From Kiloniella laminariae DSM 19542 (lineage in GTDB: Bacteria; Pseudomonadota; Alphaproteobacteria; Kiloniellales; Kiloniellaceae): a stretch of 64,000 bases of DNA. A program made the translations under genes and the position numbers. The stretch covers positions 163,342 to 227,341 of the forward strand of contig NZ_KB893135.1 of the NCBI RefSeq assembly GCF_000374005.1, written 5' to 3'. The notes beneath the pieces were generated by a model. The model worked only from the letters and a program-made list of their open reading frames with translations, had not been told where the DNA came from and ran no database searches. Below, one piece after another: positions 53,604 through 62,477 of this stretch (positions within the stretch are counted from its first letter, which is position 1; each line of letters opens with the position of its first letter).

Positions 53604-54002
53604 ATGATCCCCGTCACCAGCAAGCTGAGGGTCGCACGCCCGACAGACAATCTGGAGCAGATCACCCGGATGTATGTCGAGGGTCTGGGCTTTAAACTGC
53701 TTGGCACGTTCAAGGGCCACAACGGTTTTGACGGCTCGATCATTGGACATGAGAAACACAGTTACCATCTGGAATTCACACACCACCGCGGGACGGTGGT
53801 TGGCAAGGCTCCAACCAAGGATAACCTGCTGGTGTTCTACTTTACCGACACGGCGATCTGGGATGCCTGTTGCCAGCAGATGCTTGAGGCAGGGTTTCTG
53901 CTGGTGCCGTCCTACAACGATTACTGGGATGTGGTCGGCAAAACCTTTGAAGACCTCGACGGCTACCGGGTTGTCCTGCAAAACCGGGAATGGGCGGCCT
54001 AG
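53604..54002 (+). CDS. VOC (glyoxalase/bleomycin-resistance fold) family protein
   Basis: 132 residues from the ATG at 53604, with AAAGGAAA upstream; the frame to 53568 is a longer alternative. The fold elements are RVARPTDNLEQITRMYVEGLGFKLL, DGSIIGHEKHSYHLEFTHH with a conserved His/Glu, and VVGKTFEDLDGYRVVLQNREW with the terminal metal Glu or Asn region. It is probably a single-domain VOC enzyme acting on a small molecule as a dimer. It lies within a run of Sel1 genes but on the opposite strand, so it is likely unrelated functionally. Confidence 0.88.
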   Translation: MIPVTSKLRVARPTDNLEQITRMYVEGLGFKLLGTFKGHNGFDGSIIGHEKHSYHLEFTHHRGTVVGKAPTKDNLLVFYFTDTAIWDACCQQMLEAGFLLVPSYNDYWDVVGKTFEDLDGYRVVLQNREWAA

Positions 54003-54005
54003 AGC

Positions 54006-54716
54006 CTAGCGCCAATCAGCACAGTACCTGAGGTCACTGTCGATACATTCACGGGCCAGTTTCTCTGCCTCGGCAATTTGAGCGGAAGTCATTTTCTGCT
54101 CAAGGATGTCCCGGTACTCGATTGCTTTTTGATGCCCGGTTGACCCGGCGATTTTCCACCACATAAGGGCATAGAGAATTTCCGGTGGGACGCCTTGTCC
54201 ACTGGCATACATCCAGCCCAGTTTGTATTGGGCATCGGCATGGTCCTGTTCAGTAGCAAGGGTGAACCATTTCACGGCAGCTTCATTGTCCACTGCTACG
54301 CCACGACCTTCGTTGTAGATTACCCCCAGATTATACTGGGCAGAGGCATGCCCCTGTTCGGCGGCAAGCCTGTACCAGTGCATAGCGATCTTGTAATCCT
54401 GAGGAACACCCTCTCCTTCTTCATATATCTTCCCCAAATTGAACTGGGCAGAGGCATGCCCCTGTTCGGCGGCAAGGCTGTACCATTTCACTGCAGCTTC
54501 ATTGTCCACCGGTACGCCTTGACCTTTGCTGTACATAAAACCCAGACTGTACTGAGCAGCAGCATGGCCCTGCTCGGCAAGCGGGGTCCATAGGCGGAAA
54601 GCCGTGGCGAAATCGTCATTTTGATAGGAAGCAAGTCCCTTGTCAAAATCATCCGCCCAAACAGGGAATGAAACAAGCGACAGCAGAACCAGCGGGATAA
54701 TCAGGAATTTTTTCAT
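54006..54716 (-). CDS. Exported Sel1-repeat protein, tandem array member 1
   Basis: About 236 residues from the ATG at 54716. The signal peptide MKKFLIIPLVLLSLVSFPVWA is shared with the next three genes. The mature start DDFDKGLASYQNDDFATAF is followed by five Sel1 units (AAQYSLGFMYSKGQGVPVDN, ASAQFNLGKIYEEGEGVPQD and so on). The C-terminal ALARECIDSDLRYC-type element has two cysteines, and this member has a short ADWR extension. The upstream leader is shared with the others. A periplasmic scaffold; target unknown. Confidence 0.9.
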   Translation of the reverse strand: MKKFLIIPLVLLSLVSFPVWADDFDKGLASYQNDDFATAFRLWTPLAEQGHAAAQYSLGFMYSKGQGVPVDNEAAVKWYSLAAEQGHASAQFNLGKIYEEGEGVPQDYKIAMHWYRLAAEQGHASAQYNLGVIYNEGRGVAVDNEAAVKWFTLATEQDHADAQYKLGWMYASGQGVPPEILYALMWWKIAGSTGHQKAIEYRDILEQKMTSAQIAEAEKLARECIDSDLRYCADWR

Positions 54717-54793
54717 GACCAAACTCTATTTTGTCTTAACAATTATAATCAAGATATGGATGGGGAGAATACCCGCAGTGAGAGGCCTTTCCC

Positions 54794-55816
54794 TCAACAC
54801 CCTTTGAAGTCCTTGGCCATACATTCACGCGCCAGTTCCTGCGCCTCGGCAATCTGAGCTGCGGTCATTTTCTTCTCGATAATGCCGCGGTTCTTGAGTG
54901 CATTCTCATCCCCGGCTGATCCGGCGATGCTCCACCATAGATAGGCATTTACATTGTCCTCTGGAACACCTTCGCCAAGCGCATACATCAAACCCAGATT
55001 GTACTGGGCATCAACATAGCCCTGTTCAGCAGCAAGCCTGTACCATTTTACTGCGACCTGGTTATCCTCGGGAACACCTTCGCCACTGTCGTACAGAACC
55101 CCCAGATTGGACTGGGCAGCGGCATCCCCCTGTTCAGCGGCAAGGCTGTACCATTTCACAGCGGCCTCGTCGTCTTCCGGCACACCAAATCCATTGTCGT
55201 AAATCACAGCCAAATTGAACTGGGCATCGACATCCCCCTGCTCCCCGGCAAGGCTATACCACTTCACTGCGGTCTGGGCGTCCTCGGCAACGCCTTTTCC
55301 ATTCTCGTACAGAACCCCCAGATTATACTGGGCAACAACGTTTCCCTGCTCCGCAGCAAGGCTGTACCATTTCACCGCGGCCGCGGCGTCCTCTGCAACA
55401 CCTTCGCCATTCTCGTACATCCGCCCCAGATTGAGCTGGGCAGAGGCATGGCCCTGCTCGGCGGCAAGCCTGTACCACTTTTCTGCAACACGTCCATCCA
55501 CGGGGACACCATATCCTTTGGCATACATCACACCCAGATTGTACTGCGCCACCGAATGTCCCTGTTCCGCAGCAAGAACGAACCATTTCTTTGCAAGCTG
55601 ATCGTCCTCTGGGACACCTTCGCCATTGCTGTACATCAGGCTCAGATTGTACTGGGCTCCCGCATGGCCCTGTTCGGCAAGCGGCATCCACAGGCGTAAA
55701 GCCGTTGCATAATCATCATTTTGATAGGCAGCAAGGCCATCACCAAAATCATCCGCCCAAGCGGGGGATGAAACAAGCGACAGCAGAACCAGCGGGATAA
55801 TCAGGAATTTTTTCAT
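54794..55816 (-). CDS. Exported Sel1-repeat protein, tandem array member 2
   Basis: 340 residues: the same signal peptide (MKKFLIIPLVLLSLVSSPAWA), about eight Sel1 units of 36 residues (e.g. AQYNLGVLYENGKGVAEDAQ and AQFNLAVIYDNGFGVPEDDE) and the C-terminal AQELARECMAKDFKGC. It is the longest of the array, showing internal unit duplication. The units are almost perfect copies of each other, so unit number has probably changed recently. Exported to the periplasm; function unknown. Confidence 0.92.
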   Translation of the reverse strand: MKKFLIIPLVLLSLVSSPAWADDFGDGLAAYQNDDYATALRLWMPLAEQGHAGAQYNLSLMYSNGEGVPEDDQLAKKWFVLAAEQGHSVAQYNLGVMYAKGYGVPVDGRVAEKWYRLAAEQGHASAQLNLGRMYENGEGVAEDAAAAVKWYSLAAEQGNVVAQYNLGVLYENGKGVAEDAQTAVKWYSLAGEQGDVDAQFNLAVIYDNGFGVPEDDEAAVKWYSLAAEQGDAAAQSNLGVLYDSGEGVPEDNQVAVKWYRLAAEQGYVDAQYNLGLMYALGEGVPEDNVNAYLWWSIAGSAGDENALKNRGIIEKKMTAAQIAEAQELARECMAKDFKGC

Positions 55817-55955
55817 GCCCGAACTCTATTTTGGCTTTGTAATCAAAGTAAAGGGGCCAATAGAAAAAATACCCGTTTTGAGAGCGGGCCATTTCTGCCT
55901 GACCAGGATAAATAGCGATAGATCGAGGAGAGGTCTACGGTTAGGGGACTTTCCC

Positions 55956-56765
55956 TCAACAGGTCGTGAAGCCCCAGCCGAAACATTCGCCGGCAAGTCT
56001 CTTTGCTTCTGCAATCTGCTCCGAAGTCATTCTCTTCTCAAGAGTATCTCTGGCTATTGATGCGCTCTTACTTTCCCCATCCGTTGCGGCGATATTCCAC
56101 CACATATGGGCATAGAGGTAGTCCTGTGGAACACCCTCTCCTCTGACGTACATAAAACCCAGATTGGTTTGGGCTCCACTATGCCCTTGTTCAGCAGCAC
56201 GTCTGTACCATTTAACCGCGATCTTATCGTCCAGGGGAACGCCCTCGCCCTCGTCATACATCACCCCCAGATAGAACTGGGCAGCGGCATGCTCCTGTTC
56301 CGCGGCAAGCCTGTACCATTTCACGGCAGATTCATTGTCCAATGGAACACCACGACCTTCTCTGTACATAACACCCAGATTGAGCTGGGCAGCGGCAAGT
56401 CCCTGTTCGGCAGAAAGGCTATACCACTTCGCCGCAGACTTCTGGTCAGCGGGAACGCCCTTTCCTTCCTCGTATAGAGCCCCCAGATAGAACTGGGCCG
56501 CGGCATGCCCTTGGTCGGCGGCAAGCCTGTACCATGTCGCTGCAGCCGCGTCGTCCTCGGGAACGCCGTCTCCTTCAGCGTACATCCAGCCCAGAAGGGA
56601 CTGGGCTTGGGCATCCCCCTGTTCGGCAAGCGGGGTCCATTCACGCAAGGCCGTGGCGAAGTCGCCACGTTCATAAGCCGCAAGGCCCTTGTCAATATCA
56701 TCCCCCCAAACGGGGGATGAAAACAGCGACAGCAGAAGCAGCGGGAGTATCAGGATTTTTTTCAT
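55956..56765 (-). CDS. Exported Sel1-repeat protein, tandem array member 3
   Basis: 269 residues. The signal peptide MKKILILPLLLLSLFSSPVWG is followed by DDIDKGLAAYERGDFATALRE and about six Sel1 units. The terminal AKRLAGECFGWGFTTC keeps the paired cysteines but not the KGC ending. The leader is shared. It is slightly diverged from members 1, 2 and 4. Confidence 0.92.
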   Translation of the reverse strand: MKKILILPLLLLSLFSSPVWGDDIDKGLAAYERGDFATALREWTPLAEQGDAQAQSLLGWMYAEGDGVPEDDAAAATWYRLAADQGHAAAQFYLGALYEEGKGVPADQKSAAKWYSLSAEQGLAAAQLNLGVMYREGRGVPLDNESAVKWYRLAAEQEHAAAQFYLGVMYDEGEGVPLDDKIAVKWYRRAAEQGHSGAQTNLGFMYVRGEGVPQDYLYAHMWWNIAATDGESKSASIARDTLEKRMTSEQIAEAKRLAGECFGWGFTTC

Positions 56766-56905
56766 GTCCGGACTCTATTTTGGCTTTGCGATTGAAGGAA
56801 AGAGGGCGCTCAGAAAACACCCGCAGTGATGATGAATAATTTATATCTGAACTGGATGAGCAAAGATACATTTGCCGAAGTTGGAGGCTAGAGGAGACCC
56901 GCCCC

Positions 56906-57604
56906 TCAACAGCCCTTGAGGTCACCGGCAATACATTCCCGCGCAAGTTCCTGTGCCTCGGCAATTTGAGCCGACGTCATTTTTTTCTCAAGGATGTCCC
57001 GGTTATTGCCCGCCTCCTGGTCTCCGGCTGATCCTGCAATGTTCCACCACATATGGGCATAGCGGCTGTCCTGTGGAACACCCTCTCCCTCGTTGTACAT
57101 CACAGCCAGATTGTACTGGGCATCCGCATATCCCTGTTCGGCGGCAATCCTGTACCATGTCACGGCGGTCTGGTCGTCCTCTGCAACGCCCTCTCCCTCG
57201 TCGTACATCACAGCCAGATTGTATTGGGCAGCGGCAAGCCCCTGTTCAGCGGCAAGTCTGTACCATTTCACGGCTGCCTGATTGTCCTCGGGAACGCCCT
57301 CTGCCTCGTCGTATATCACAGCCAGATTGTACTGGGCATCCGCATCCCCCTGTTCGGCCGCAAGCCTGTACCATTTCACGGCGACCTGAGCATCCGCTGC
57401 AACGCCATATCCATTTTCGTACAGCACAGCCAGATTGTATTGGGCCAGAGAATCGCCCTGTTCGGCAAGCGGTGTCCATACGCGCAAGGCAGTGGCGAAA
57501 TCGCCATTTTTATACGCGGCAAGGCCCGTGCTGAAATCATTCGCCCTGGCCGGGGATGAAACAAGCGACAGCAGAAGCAGCGGGAGTATCAGGGATTTTT
57601 TCAT
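56906..57604 (-). CDS. Exported Sel1-repeat protein, tandem array member 4
   Basis: 232 residues from the ATG at 57604: signal peptide MKKSLILPLLLLSLVSSPARA, then NDFSTGLAAYKNGDFATALRV, five Sel1 units rich in AQYNLAVMYDEGEGV elements, and the ending AQELARECIAGDLKGC. The leader is shared. It is probably the most upstream member of the array; whether the four genes share a transcript or each has its own promoter is unclear, since each keeps its own leader copy. Confidence 0.92.
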   Translation of the reverse strand: MKKSLILPLLLLSLVSSPARANDFSTGLAAYKNGDFATALRVWTPLAEQGDSLAQYNLAVLYENGYGVAADAQVAVKWYRLAAEQGDADAQYNLAVIYDEAEGVPEDNQAAVKWYRLAAEQGLAAAQYNLAVMYDEGEGVAEDDQTAVTWYRIAAEQGYADAQYNLAVMYNEGEGVPQDSRYAHMWWNIAGSAGDQEAGNNRDILEKKMTSAQIAEAQELARECIAGDLKGC

Positions 57605-57704
57605 GTTCAAACTCTATTCCGGCCTTATAATTAAAGCAAAGTGACAGATAAAAAATACCCGCATTGAGGGCGGGAGATAAGAGGCGAAAGATCGCCGCAG
57701 CGAC

Positions 57705-58001
57705 TTACAAAATAATGCTTTTCGAGCGCACAGCTTCTGAAAACTGCGATCTCAGGCAGACCAGATTTGAGCGATAGAAATTTGGCCCGAGCCAGGCGGC
57801 AAATTGCCGTCCGGTTTCATAGGCCTGCTCCGCGCTTTTCTGACCGGGATTGGGGCCTTTGCATTTTTGCGGATATCGAAACGGCAACCCGCGGCGGTAA
57901 TCCTCATATCCCTGCTGAAAGGCCGGGGAACGGTAGAGCTTATCGACAGAGGTGACGATAAATCCTTTGGAATTCCCCCGGGTTTCTAACTGCTGCATCA
58001 T
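57705..58001 (-). CDS. Small hypothetical protein, ribosome-modulation-factor-like pattern
   Basis: 98 residues from the ATG at 58001 (GGGGGAGA ribosome site). The pattern SPAFQQGYEDYRRGLPF, then KSAEQAYETGRQFAAWLG, has the spaced G-x-x-x-x-G and Y-x-x-G-R features of RMF-like small proteins, but the homology is only a guess. A likely helical domain is followed by a basic/serine tail. It sits between the allE terminator and the Sel1 array. Confidence 0.55.
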   Translation of the reverse strand: MMQQLETRGNSKGFIVTSVDKLYRSPAFQQGYEDYRRGLPFRYPQKCKGPNPGQKSAEQAYETGRQFAAWLGPNFYRSNLVCLRSQFSEAVRSKSIIL

Positions 58002-58028
58002 CGTTTTCGTCTCCCCCCGTCTATTCAG

Positions 58029-58050
58029 AAAAAAGGGGGGCAATGCCCCC
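58029..58050 (-). terminator. Rho-independent terminator of allE overlapping its stop codon
   Basis: Read on the minus strand: GGGGGC-ATT-GCCCCC, then C and six T. The stem begins at the last base of the TAG stop codon (58050-58052), so termination is immediately coupled to the end of the gene. Confidence 0.9.
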
Positions 58051-58871
58051 TAGCCCAGTTTCATATGGCGGTTGACGTCTTTGTAGAGCAGATAGCGGAA
58101 GGGGCCCGGGCCCCCGGCATAGCAGGCTTGCGGGCAGAAGGCACGCAGCCACATATAGTCTCCGGCTTCGACCTCGACCCAGTCCTGGTTGAGGCGGTAG
58201 ACTGCCTTGCCTTCCAGCACATAGAGCCCGTGTTCCATCACATGGGTTTCGGCAAAGGGGATCACGCCGCCGGGCTGGAAGGTGACGATGTTGACATGCA
58301 TGTCATGGCGCAGGTCTTCGGGCGCGACAAAGCGGGTGGTCGCCCACTTGCCATCCGTGCCGGGCATGGCGGTCGGGGCAATGTCCTTTTCATTGGTAAC
58401 AAAGGCGGTGGGGTGATCCAGCCCCTCGACCGCTTCATAGGTCTTGCGGACCCAATGGAATTTCACCAGCGCGGCGGTGTTGTTGACCAGCGACCAGTTA
58501 CAGCCCGCGGGCAGATAGGCATAACCGCCCTCGGCCAGTTCATGGCTTTTGCCCTCGATCGTCAGGGACAGGCCGCCCTCGACGACAAAGATCACCCCCT
58601 GTGCCTGGGCATTGGGCTCGGGCCTTGTGCTGCCGCCGCCGGGCTGGACTTCCATGATGTACTGGCAAAAGGTCTCGGCAAAGCCGGACAGTGGCCGCGA
58701 GAGCACCCAGAGCCGGGTCTTGTCCCAATGGGGCAGAAAACTGGTGACGATATCGCTCATGGTCCCCTTGGGGATCACGGCATAGGCCTCGGTAAACATG
58801 GCGCGGTCAGTCAGGATCTGGGTCTGTGGTGGCAAGCCACCCTGGGGCGAATAGTAAGAGCTTTGCGACAT
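58050..58871 (-). CDS. allE: (S)-ureidoglycine aminohydrolase, bicupin
   Basis: 273 residues from the ATG at 58871; the long frame to 58973 adds nothing conserved. It has a bicupin fold. The C-terminal cupin holds the metal ligands in FAETHVMEHG (Glu208, His210, His214) and Gln248 in FCPQACYAGG, the same spacing as in E. coli AllE. The surrounding HGLYVLEGKAVYRLNQDW and YLLYKDVNRHMKLG are closely similar to it. It releases ammonia from (S)-ureidoglycine in purine/allantoin breakdown. No allantoin or urate genes are nearby, so the pathway genes lie elsewhere. It is followed by a strong terminator. Confidence 0.92.
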   Translation of the reverse strand: MSQSSYYSPQGGLPPQTQILTDRAMFTEAYAVIPKGTMSDIVTSFLPHWDKTRLWVLSRPLSGFAETFCQYIMEVQPGGGSTRPEPNAQAQGVIFVVEGGLSLTIEGKSHELAEGGYAYLPAGCNWSLVNNTAALVKFHWVRKTYEAVEGLDHPTAFVTNEKDIAPTAMPGTDGKWATTRFVAPEDLRHDMHVNIVTFQPGGVIPFAETHVMEHGLYVLEGKAVYRLNQDWVEVEAGDYMWLRAFCPQACYAGGPGPFRYLLYKDVNRHMKLG

Positions 58872-59096
58872 GTTTCGGGCCTCGAAAACGAAGGTGACAA
58901 GAGATACGCTGACACAGGAAAGCGCTGTTTCAGGCGAACTAACAGAATTACCCGCGCAGCCCAAAACGATCAATCAAAATCCGCTGCCCCTTGCCAGAAC
59001 CCAGGCACAACCCCTGTGCAGGTCTGGCAAAAGCGGGGGAGGCCGGGGGCCTAGCCGCCCATAGCTCTGCCATAAGGGAAGATGTCTGACGCAGAC

Positions 59097-59636
59097 TTAA
59101 TCAAGGCTGTTATATTTGTCCCAGACGTTTGTTAAGAACTGCCGTTCACCCGGCGTATGAAAGCTATCATCAACCCAATAATCAAAATACATTATCTTTG
59201 CGGTATCAGAGCTGCACTTATAGCTGGACTTCAAAAAATCATCCGTTCCACACAGTAAATAAAACCTGTTTACCTGATCCTTAAAATACAAAAAATCAAA
59301 ATCAAATGAAGTCAGGAAGATATATTTGTAACTATTTTCAAAATTATAATTTAATAATCCATCCCTTTCTGGAGATACTCTTTCCAATTCCGGGGTTCCG
59401 CCATACTCAAAGCTCAACCCGACCAATTGTTGAGCAGCATACTTTTCACTTGCTTCTGCTAACCACTCGGCCTCCATAGGATTTAAAACTTCTGCGACAA
59501 CAATGGCTTTCCAGTTCCTTTTATTCAACATCGCCACAGAGGGCTGAGAAGCATCATCAATCCAGCCACGTCTAAACTCTTCAACATCCAGAGAAAAATC
59601 AGAAATACCATCGTTCCCATCAGATGAATTTTTCAT
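59097..59636 (-). CDS. AT-rich orphan protein
   Basis: About 179 residues from the ATG at 59636, with AAGG at good spacing; the GTG at 59660 is an alternative. The protein is Phe/Tyr/Asp-rich: EEFRRGWIDDASQPSVAML, then YIFLTSFDFDFLYFKDQVN and YFDYWVDDSFHTPGERQF. No family is recognised. Low GC compared with allE and the downstream genes suggests recent acquisition. It stands next to toxin-like debris, so an immunity role is possible but unsupported. Confidence 0.55.
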   Translation of the reverse strand: MKNSSDGNDGISDFSLDVEEFRRGWIDDASQPSVAMLNKRNWKAIVVAEVLNPMEAEWLAEASEKYAAQQLVGLSFEYGGTPELERVSPERDGLLNYNFENSYKYIFLTSFDFDFLYFKDQVNRFYLLCGTDDFLKSSYKCSSDTAKIMYFDYWVDDSFHTPGERQFLTNVWDKYNSLD

Positions 59637-59721
59637 ATCCGAGGCCTTATGTTGCTTCACTTCAGAATTACACGCTTTAGTAAGGATAACTTTTATACGG
59701 GGCGCTGTGAAATTGTTTTAG

Positions 59722-60120
59722 AAAAGGGCAGTTCTCCCCTTCCAACTTTGCGGATGGACCGCAAAGATCAGCGAAGTCCTTAAAACCCGAACTTCGTCAA
59801 AAAAGAGGCTCTTCAGGGAAGATCTTGGCGAGATCACCATAGACCTCGGCGTTCCCGGCAACCCGGAAAAGAATTTCAAGAAAGGTTGGGGATTGAGCCA
59901 TATCGCCGAAAAGCGCACCGCAGTCGATGGCATTGACGGCCTGAGATTTGTAAAGGAACGCCTGCCCGTGATACTTGCGGAAGGAAAACTTGCGAGTTTC
60001 TGGGGGCCTGAATCAGCAAGAAGGGCTATAATCGAAACCAAGAACGAGAGGATATTTTTGGGATTAAAGCGAAATGGAGAAAACGAGGTGTGGGTCATGA
60101 CCGGGTATGAAAAGTACTAG
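59722..60120 (+). pseudogene. C-terminal toxin/nuclease domain fragment (BECR/PBECR-like), no start codon
   Basis: An open frame of about 132 codons with no N-terminal domain and no convincing start; the first in-frame ATG-like codons lie well inside. The core reads REDLGEITIDLGVPGNPEKN, GWGLSHIAEKRTA, GLRFVKERLPVILAEGKL, IETKNERIFLGLK and VWVMTGYEKY. This is the layout of small RNase-type toxin domains (barnase-EndoU-colicin-RelE-like) attached to phage head proteins or polymorphic toxins. It is probably an orphan toxin cassette left after recombination. The last codons form the start of the downstream repeats. Family placement is by pattern only. Confidence 0.6.
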
Positions 60121-60620
60121 TCGATGACTGAGCCGGCTCCCTTCCTGCACTCAGCCTACGCACCCATGATTCAAAGGGGGATCTCCCGGTATTGCTTCAA
60201 TGTGGGAGCGACTAGCTTTCAGATTATAGATGAATAGGTCGGCGGAATTCAAGGTAAGATGGACATTTCATCTGGCTTTTCACACAGCTCACCATCGACC
60301 GGGAAGCAGAGAAAAGTACTAGTCGGTGATTGAGCCGGTTTAATGTCCCTGCACCCAACCTACGCACATCAACCTCTCCTTTTTTGCGTCAATGTGGGAG
60401 CGACTAGCTTTCAGATTATAGATGAATAGGTCGGCGGAATTCAAGGTAAGATGGAAAAATCCCCTTGCTTTTTGCACAACTCACCATCAACCGGGAGGCA
60501 GAGAAAAGTACCCGCCGATGACTGAGCCGGCTCCCTTCCTGCATTCAACCTACGCACCCATGGGTCAAAGGGGGATCTCCCGGTAATGCGTCAATGTGGG
60601 CGCGACGGGCATTGCCGCTA
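60113..60620. repeat. Three decayed copies of a ~190-bp unit beginning at the toxin stop
   Basis: Units start at about 60113, 60315 and 60507, each with an AGTACT- or AGTACC-type start derived from the end of the toxin frame. They share CTGAGCC / CCTACGCAC / TCAATGTGGG elements. Copies 1 and 2 share an identical 67-bp core (60197-60263 and 60389-60455). Copy 3 is cut short within the core. No gene is seen in them. The rest of the gap to 60815 holds a CAC/CCA-rich stretch near 60660-60700 and nothing else I can name. Confidence 0.85.
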
Positions 60621-60815
60621 TAGGCCGCTATAGATAGAAAGATCAACTCGGCACAAGCCCGCACACCACCAGCACACACACCACCAGCACCACACCATGG
60701 GCCTGTATCACGCGGCATTCCGGGCTTTTTGACCTTTGCCAGACCAGCCTCTATGATCGGCGCAAATTCCCCGCCCGCTCAGTGCGGATAAAGACAAAGA
60801 GGTTTTCCCAAGACA

Positions 60816-61706
60816 ATGTACGGAGAAATAGACCAGCTGGTTTTTCTTTCAACTCTGGCAAACTCCCTGAGTTCTTCAGTCTCTCCTTTACAGACCGCGC
60901 CACAGCTTGCCCCGCCAGCGGACAAGGCGACAGAAACAGCGCCGCTGGGCGACAGGCACGCCAGCCTGATCAACTGTACCGCGCTTGATTTTATCGATAT
61001 CAAAAGCGACCTCTTTGGCCAGCAGCAGGAAGTGCCGCGCTGTTACGGTCTTGGCGAATGGATCGAGGATCTGCAACACAGCCGGGTCCAGGCCGCATGG
61101 CTGGACTATGCGTCAGAACCAATTGAAAACGCGCCGCTTTCCGCCTTTGTCCCCGGCGGCAGGAACTGGACCCTGCTGGTTTCCGGTCATGTATCAAGCG
61201 TGAGCAACGGCGGCCCCCAGACCGAACGCTGGGCCGCCAAGTGGGAGGTGGACAACCCCGAGGTCAGGGGGCAGCATTTCTGGAAAGTCACCTATGGCTG
61301 CATCGAACAACTGCCCGAGGCCCTGCCGGTTCCCGAGCCGGACCTTGCCGCCATCACCAGCGAACTGCGCGACAACCTGCGCCAGGGCCGCGCCCTGGCC
61401 AGCCGTCTGGCGGATGACAGCTGGCTGCACTGTTTTGACCAGGCGCTTGAGCCCCTCGCGCCCAACGGGGCGATCACCTTTCCCGAACATATCGATTTCC
61501 CGATGATCGAGGCCTACCCCGAAGCGGCACAGCGCCTGTTTTCCGCCGCCTATCACGGCTGGGTCTTTGGCGGTCTGGGCGCCTGGAACAACCAGCGTTT
61601 TACCACCCCGCGCGACCAGATGGACTATAACCGCCAGCTCCCCCGGCTCTACAACAGCCTCTGCCAAGCCATCGCCGCCGCCAGCTGTACCTTTGGGATG
61701 CAATAG
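60816..61706 (+). CDS. Hypothetical protein
   Basis: 296 residues, likely cytosolic. Features are a Ser-rich N-terminus, then WIEDLQHSRVQAAWLDYAS, FVPGGRNWTLLVSGHVSS, WAAKWEVDNPEVRGQHFWKV, a helical ELRDNLRQGRALASRLADDS, and AYHGWVFGGLGAWNNQRF near the end. It looks like a real, folded protein, but I cannot name a family. The conserved Trp/His/Gly-rich stretches suggest an enzyme or binding domain. It is a single gene; its 3' end faces the phage-type module. Confidence 0.6.
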   Translation: MYGEIDQLVFLSTLANSLSSSVSPLQTAPQLAPPADKATETAPLGDRHASLINCTALDFIDIKSDLFGQQQEVPRCYGLGEWIEDLQHSRVQAAWLDYASEPIENAPLSAFVPGGRNWTLLVSGHVSSVSNGGPQTERWAAKWEVDNPEVRGQHFWKVTYGCIEQLPEALPVPEPDLAAITSELRDNLRQGRALASRLADDSWLHCFDQALEPLAPNGAITFPEHIDFPMIEAYPEAAQRLFSAAYHGWVFGGLGAWNNQRFTTPRDQMDYNRQLPRLYNSLCQAIAAASCTFGMQ

Positions 61707-61802
61707 CGGCGGGATGGTGCAGAAGAGAGGGATGGCACGGAAGGGAGAGGCTCCCTTCCGGTAGTTTGAGGTACTTCTGTTTTCCCCCCGCCGCCTGCGG
61801 CC

Positions 61803-62399
61803 TCACCCCTCGTCCCTCTCCCGTTCGGCCTGTTCTGCTCTGTCGCGCCGGGTCTGGCGGTCTTGCTGGCGCCAGTTGTCGAGGGCGTCGAGGCTCTGGC
61901 TCAGCGGTTCGGTCAGGACGCGGGGCAGTTGCTGGTCGCGGCAGAGAAAGCGCAGGCTCTGGGTGGTGCTGGCGGGCAGGCCGCGCAGATAGCGGTGGTA
62001 CAGCGCGCGCAGTTCGGCTTCGGCATCGCTCATTTCCACCTCCCCGCCACTGTTATAACCGCCGAGGCCATAGGGTTGATAGCGGCCCACTCCTTCGCTG
62101 TGATAGAGCTGATCATAGAGTTGCATCAGCCAGAGGCCATTGTCGCGGCGGGTTTCGGCGATGCCTTCGCGGCCGAGTTTGCGGCCAAAGACCCCGCGGT
62201 CATAGAGCCGCTCGACCAATGTCGGGGCCTCGACCCGCAGCAGGGCATCACTGTCGCGCTGGCTGTTGCGCCGGATCACGTCGGATTTGGTCAGGCGCTC
62301 GGCGGTGACAATCTCCAGATAAGACCCGGCGGGTCTGGTTTCTGCTGTGTTCTGGGCGGAGGTATCCTGTGTGTTTTTCATCTCTTGTGGTTTTTTCAT
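61803..62399 (-). CDS. Phage-type hypothetical protein downstream of replication genes
   Basis: 198 residues. Charged ends (Lys/Gln/Thr-rich start, RRDRAEQAERERD tail) enclose a helical core: SDVIRRNSQRDSDALLRVEA, VERLYDRGVFGRKLGREG, LYHRYLRGLPASTTQSLRF and PLSQSLDALDNW. The late segment resembles DUF6456-type antitermination or regulatory proteins found with phage replication genes, but this is tentative. It follows the P-like and DnaT-like genes on the same strand, 78 bp after the previous stop. No signal peptide. Confidence 0.6.
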   Translation of the reverse strand: MKKPQEMKNTQDTSAQNTAETRPAGSYLEIVTAERLTKSDVIRRNSQRDSDALLRVEAPTLVERLYDRGVFGRKLGREGIAETRRDNGLWLMQLYDQLYHSEGVGRYQPYGLGGYNSGGEVEMSDAEAELRALYHRYLRGLPASTTQSLRFLCRDQQLPRVLTEPLSQSLDALDNWRQQDRQTRRDRAEQAERERDEG

Positions 62400-62477
62400 C
62401 TGGTGCGCTCCGATGGTTGCTCTGCTGTACGTCTGGATTGTGGAAACTGTACGTTTCCAAAAGATCAGGTTTCTGGG

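Noticed and set aside
58065..59054. Plus-strand 329-codon frame
   Set aside because: It overlaps allE entirely; the allE frame keeps metal ligands and family sequence.
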